64,000 bases of DNA, taken from Mycobacterium heckeshornense (lineage in GTDB: Bacteria > Actinomycetota > Actinomycetes > Mycobacteriales > Mycobacteriaceae). Below, piece by piece: positions 61,132 through 64,000 of this stretch (the stretch's first letter is position 1; each line of letters opens with the position of its first letter). Below the pieces are notes generated by a model, which was not told the origin of the DNA, made no database searches, and saw nothing but the letters and a program-made list of their open reading frames with translations. The stretch covers positions 744,001 through 808,000 of the forward strand of contig NZ_AP024237.1 of the NCBI RefSeq assembly GCF_016592155.1, written 5' to 3'. The translations under genes were made by a program, and so were the position numbers.

Positions 61132-62730
61132 ATGGAGTTGATGTCATTCGACTACAGACCGCTGCGCGACAAATGGTATCGCGAAGGCTGGTTTTCTGAT
61201 CGGACGTGTATCGACGCCTTTATTGCGGGATCCGCTGAATTTGGTTCCACTCCGGTTGTTTTCGTTGCTGGCTCAGCAGTCCAGACGCTTGCGGTGGAGG
61301 AAATCCACAACCGTGCCCGCGCATTGGCAGCGGCGCTTCAACGGCTCGGCGTGTGCGCTTGCGACGTGGTGGCGGTACAGCTACCGAATTGCGTCGAGTG
61401 CGCAGTGGCATTTCAGGCGGTGCTGTTGTGCGGCGCAGTGCTGGTGCCGATCGTCCACATTTATGGTGCATCGGAGGTCGGCTGCATACTCGCCGAATCG
61501 GGCGCCAAGGTGCTCATCATGCCGTCACGCGCTGGATCGCTTACTTATACCGAGCGAATACCGAAGCTTTCGCACATTGACACGCTGCGGGACATAATCG
61601 TCACCGGGGAGGAGCCAGGCGACGGATACCTGGCATGGTCGCAATTGGATGCTGACGCCGAGTCCTACCAGCGTCTACGTGTGTTGGCAGACGATGTCTG
61701 CCTGCTCGCATACACCTCTGGAACCACCTCGGTGCCGAAGGGTGCGCAACACACCCATAACACGGTGCTGGCTGAGCTGCGGACCATGCCTGCTCTGATC
61801 GCCGGCGCGCCCGAGGACGTGTCGCTGGTGACATTTCCTCCCGGGCACATCGCCGGCCTGGTCAGCATGCTGCGCCCGATGATCGCAGGCGGCAGAACAG
61901 TTTTCATGGATCGCTGGGATCCGCGCCGCGCTGTTGAGATCATGCACGCATTCGGAGTGACATCAACGGCCGGTGCGCCGGTTCATCTGCAAGGGATCCT
62001 TGACCTGGAAGACGCCGTTGGCAAGTTGGCCTCGCTGCGCGAATTTCTTGTCGGGGCTGCGCCGGTCAGCGAGGAACTTGGCAAGCTCGCCTCAGCAGCC
62101 GGGATTGCAACCTTCCGATCGTATGGCGCCACAGAGCATCCCACGGTCACTGGCGAACACGCCCGCGAAGCGGAATGGGCACGATTGGGCACCGATGGCA
62201 AGCCGATGCCCGGTTCGGCGGTACGCATCCTGGGCCCCGATGGCTTTGACGTGCCGGCCGGCGTGGATGGCGAGGTGATCGTACAGGGTCCGGATCAGTT
62301 CATCGGCTATCGCGACCCGGCGGCGAATACCGCCGCGTTCACCGCCGACGGTTGGTTCCGCACAGGCGACCTCGGCCACCTCGACGACGCTGGGAGGCTG
62401 ACGATCACCGATCGCATCAAGGACGTGATCATCAGAGGTGGTGAGACGATTTCATCTGCTCAGGTTGAGGATGTATTGAACGCCCATCCGGCGGTCTCCG
62501 AAAGCGCGGCAGTGGCCGCCCCTGATGGGCGCTTCGGCGAAGTTGTGGCAGCGGTGGTAGTGCTCAAACCCGGTGCCGCGCTTGACCTTGACGCGCTACG
62601 TGCCCATTTTGCGGCGTCGGGCCTGGCAAAGCAGAAAACGCCGGAGCGGCTAGTCGTTGTCAACGAGCTGCCGCGGACATCGCTGGGCAAGGTATGCAAG
62701 GAGGAACTGCGAAAGGAACACTTCCGGTGA
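61132..62730 (+). CDS. Acyl-CoA synthetase (FadD family)
   Basis: 532 residues. P-loop YTSGTTSVPKGAQHTH (the usual Gly is Ser), the adenylate motif TFRSYGATEHPTVTG, the hinge DRIKDVIIRGGETISSAQVED and the C-terminal lysine region LPRTSLGKVCKEELR are present. The ATG at 61132 (or 61141) begins the family-like part; an upstream ATG at 61000 would overlap the small membrane protein. It is third in the AveC-like operon and overlaps the SDR gene by 4 bases. Confidence 0.9.
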   Translation: MELMSFDYRPLRDKWYREGWFSDRTCIDAFIAGSAEFGSTPVVFVAGSAVQTLAVEEIHNRARALAAALQRLGVCACDVVAVQLPNCVECAVAFQAVLLCGAVLVPIVHIYGASEVGCILAESGAKVLIMPSRAGSLTYTERIPKLSHIDTLRDIIVTGEEPGDGYLAWSQLDADAESYQRLRVLADDVCLLAYTSGTTSVPKGAQHTHNTVLAELRTMPALIAGAPEDVSLVTFPPGHIAGLVSMLRPMIAGGRTVFMDRWDPRRAVEIMHAFGVTSTAGAPVHLQGILDLEDAVGKLASLREFLVGAAPVSEELGKLASAAGIATFRSYGATEHPTVTGEHAREAEWARLGTDGKPMPGSAVRILGPDGFDVPAGVDGEVIVQGPDQFIGYRDPAANTAAFTADGWFRTGDLGHLDDAGRLTITDRIKDVIIRGGETISSAQVEDVLNAHPAVSESAAVAAPDGRFGEVVAAVVVLKPGAALDLDALRAHFAASGLAKQKTPERLVVVNELPRTSLGKVCKEELRKEHFR

Positions 62731-63533
62731 TCGTCAAGGACAAGGTCTTCGTCGTCACCGGCGCCGGTGACGGCATCGGGCGCGACGTGGCGCTGACACT
62801 GGTCCATAAAGGGGCACGCGTAGCCGCTGTCGATATCAGCGAAAGCGGTTTGCGGGAAACGGCCGCGCGTGTCGGCGGCTGCGAGCGGTTATCGACTCAC
62901 ACCATCGATGTCGTCGACCGTTCGGCGGTCTCGGCGCTGCCGGATGTGGTCGCCCAGACGCATGGCGCGGTGGACGGCGTCGTCAGCGTCGCCGGCATCA
63001 TCCACAAGTTCGCGCGATTCGATGACTTGGCGTTCAGCGACATCGAACGGGTCATCAACGTGAATTTCTACGGTGTGCTGAACGTGACAAAGGCGTTCCT
63101 CCCGGTGTTGCTGAAGCGGCCGGAAGCTAATATCACCGCGGTGTCAAGCATGGGTTCGTTCGTTTCCGTGCCGGGGCAGACGGTATACGGCGCTTCGAAG
63201 GCTGCGGTAAAAGCACTGATGGAGGGGCTTGACTCTGAACTACGTGACACCGATGTTCGGGTCAGCGTGGTGTTCCCGGGTGCGATCGCGACCAATATCG
63301 CAGTGAACTCCGGTGCGTTGACGCCGGAGGCAAGTGCTGCACGAGCACAGTCGATGCGGATGACGCCGTCTGCCGTCGCCGCCACCAAGATCGTTCGGGG
63401 CATCGAGAAAGGGTCGCGGCATATCCGCGTCGGGTGGGATTCGATCATGTTGGACAAGCTGTCTCGGCTTGCGCCGGCGCAAACTGCGCGGCTCGTCCAC
63501 TCGCGGATGCGGGACCTGCTGTCGAATAGCTGA
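62727..63533 (+). CDS. Short-chain dehydrogenase/reductase
   Basis: 268 residues. TGAGDGIGRDVALTLVHKGA is the cofactor site. The NNAG-like motif is SVAGII, and the active site is Ser in AVSSMGSF with YGASK. VFPGAIATNIAV follows the active site as in classical SDRs. The C-terminal tail has VRGIEKGSRHIRVGWDSIMLD, as in SDRs linked to lipid metabolism. The GTG start overlaps the fadD stop (GTGA), with GAAAGGAA 9 bases upstream. Last gene of the AveC-like operon. Confidence 0.88.
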   Translation: MIVKDKVFVVTGAGDGIGRDVALTLVHKGARVAAVDISESGLRETAARVGGCERLSTHTIDVVDRSAVSALPDVVAQTHGAVDGVVSVAGIIHKFARFDDLAFSDIERVINVNFYGVLNVTKAFLPVLLKRPEANITAVSSMGSFVSVPGQTVYGASKAAVKALMEGLDSELRDTDVRVSVVFPGAIATNIAVNSGALTPEASAARAQSMRMTPSAVAATKIVRGIEKGSRHIRVGWDSIMLDKLSRLAPAQTARLVHSRMRDLLSNS

Positions 63534-63610
63534 CTTTGAAGTGACGCTGCGACGCGGCTGGGCAGCAGAGCTCGTTAGGCGACGCACCACAGTGCGGCAA
63601 TCGGCGGTTG

Positions 63611-64000
63611 TTAGCAGGCCACCTTGACCACAAACGCGCCCGTCGTCCTGACGCTGGGGTCATTCTGCCGGAAACCCTCGGCGGTGCCGCGGATGATGTA
63701 GGTCGACCCCCTCGTGGTCACGTGTGCCTGGCCCTGGAGACCTTCCACATAGCTGCCGGTAAACCCGCCGAGTCCGTGGATGCTGACCGACTTGGCGTTA
63801 AGGGCATCTTTATTCGACATGAGCGCATCAACACCTGCAGCCGCGTCGCCCGTGGCGATCGTGGTTAACGATTCGATCGGTGTGCAACGCACCGTGTGCG
63901 TCTCGGGCATGTCTTTGTTGTCAATCGTTACCTGCGCTGTTCCCGGCGGCAAGGATCCCGGCTGCGCCGGCGGCGACGACGAGCATGCGCCGATGGCAAG
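63611..64000 (-). CDS. LpqH-family lipoprotein (19 kDa antigen-like), 5' end outside window
   Basis: The frame is open on the minus strand to the window edge. LAIGAC (63983-64000) is a lipobox ending in the cysteine that would be acylated. After a Ser/Pro-rich linker comes the LpqH-like domain: VTIDNKDMPETHTVRCTPIE, ATGDAAAGVDALM, AKSVSIHGLGGFTGSYV and TYIIRGTAEGF. It ends FVVKVAC, with the paired cysteine. The signal peptide start is beyond 64000. It is a surface lipoprotein and not obviously part of the catabolic genes. A TTG at 63952 is not the true start. Confidence 0.85.
   Translation of the reverse strand, partial: LAIGACSSSPPAQPGSLPPGTAQVTIDNKDMPETHTVRCTPIESLTTIATGDAAAGVDALMSNKDALNAKSVSIHGLGGFTGSYVEGLQGQAHVTTRGSTYIIRGTAEGFRQNDPSVRTTGAFVVKVAC

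Noticed and set aside
1..64000. Mobile elements, CRISPR arrays, tRNA or rRNA genes
   Set aside because: No transposase or integrase motifs, no regular repeat-spacer series, no tRNA-like cloverleaf noticed by eye.

Overview
The window looks like chromosomal DNA of a mycobacterium. It is GC-rich and densely coded, with chains of genes overlapping by 4 bases and many GTG/TTG starts. It carries families typical of the genus: an LpqH-type lipoprotein, FadD/FadE paralogues, F420-type LLM and mycofactocin-type oxidoreductases, an AveC-like membrane protein, and DUF35 plus thiolase pairs. I see no tRNA, rRNA, CRISPR array, insertion sequence or phage gene.

Almost everything is CoA-linked catabolism: 6 acyl-CoA synthetases, 8 acyl-CoA dehydrogenase genes (9 domains), 4 crotonases, 3 MaoC-type hydratase genes, 4 SDRs, 4 thiolase-superfamily genes (one frameshifted), 3 DUF35 OB-fold proteins, 2 P450s (one with its ferredoxin), an NDMA-type alcohol dehydrogenase, 2 aldehyde dehydrogenases and a CaiB-type CoA-transferase. 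The hallmark ring-degradation genes of the classical cholesterol cluster (KstD, KshAB, HsaC) are not seen, so this is a different accessory pathway.

Layout. 1-3.1 kb: end of a TetR gene, fadD and amidohydrolase on the minus strand. 3.2-10.5 kb: a TetR gene, then a minus-strand operon (flavin reductase-like, two fadE, DUF35, frameshifted thiolase, Gfo/Idh oxidoreductase, crotonase). 10.7-12.8 kb: CoA-transferase and SnoaL-like protein, divergent. 13.0-20.5 kb: minus-strand Rieske operon (small protein, thiolase, DUF35, Rieske alpha and beta, fadD, crotonase, aldehyde dehydrogenase). 20.7-28.1 kb: plus-strand ring-cleavage and acyl operon (C-C hydrolase, HpaH-like hydratase, HpaI-like aldolase, two fadE, thiolase, fadD). 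28.2-34.6 kb: kinase-like protein, LLM oxidoreductase, SnoaL, and an SDR/DUF35/crotonase/P450 operon. 34.8-46.1 kb: SDR, aldehyde and NDMA-alcohol dehydrogenases, MaoC pair with a tandem-TetR regulator, MhpB-like dioxygenase, P450-ferredoxin-dehydrogenase-fadD operon, CAP protein. 46.4-59.8 kb: fused fadE, fadE, kinase, fadE, fadD, thiolase, mycofactocin-type SDR, double-hotdog hydratase, fadE, crotonase, alpha/beta hydrolase. 59.9-64 kb: AveC-like protein, small membrane protein, fadD, SDR, and the start of an LpqH-like lipoprotein.

How the genes may work together (inference): P450s and mycofactocin-type dehydrogenases oxidise a hydrophobic substrate, FadDs make CoA thioesters, and FadE, crotonase/MaoC, SDR and thiolase or DUF35-thiolase aldolases shorten side chains. 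A Rieske oxygenase, MhpB-like extradiol dioxygenase, C-C hydrolase, HpaH and HpaI could open and finish an aromatic ring. A repeated 16-bp inverted repeat (close to TTGACA-N4-TGTCAA) lies before many of these units, often beside the -10 of apparently leaderless promoters, suggesting a shared TetR-type regulon.
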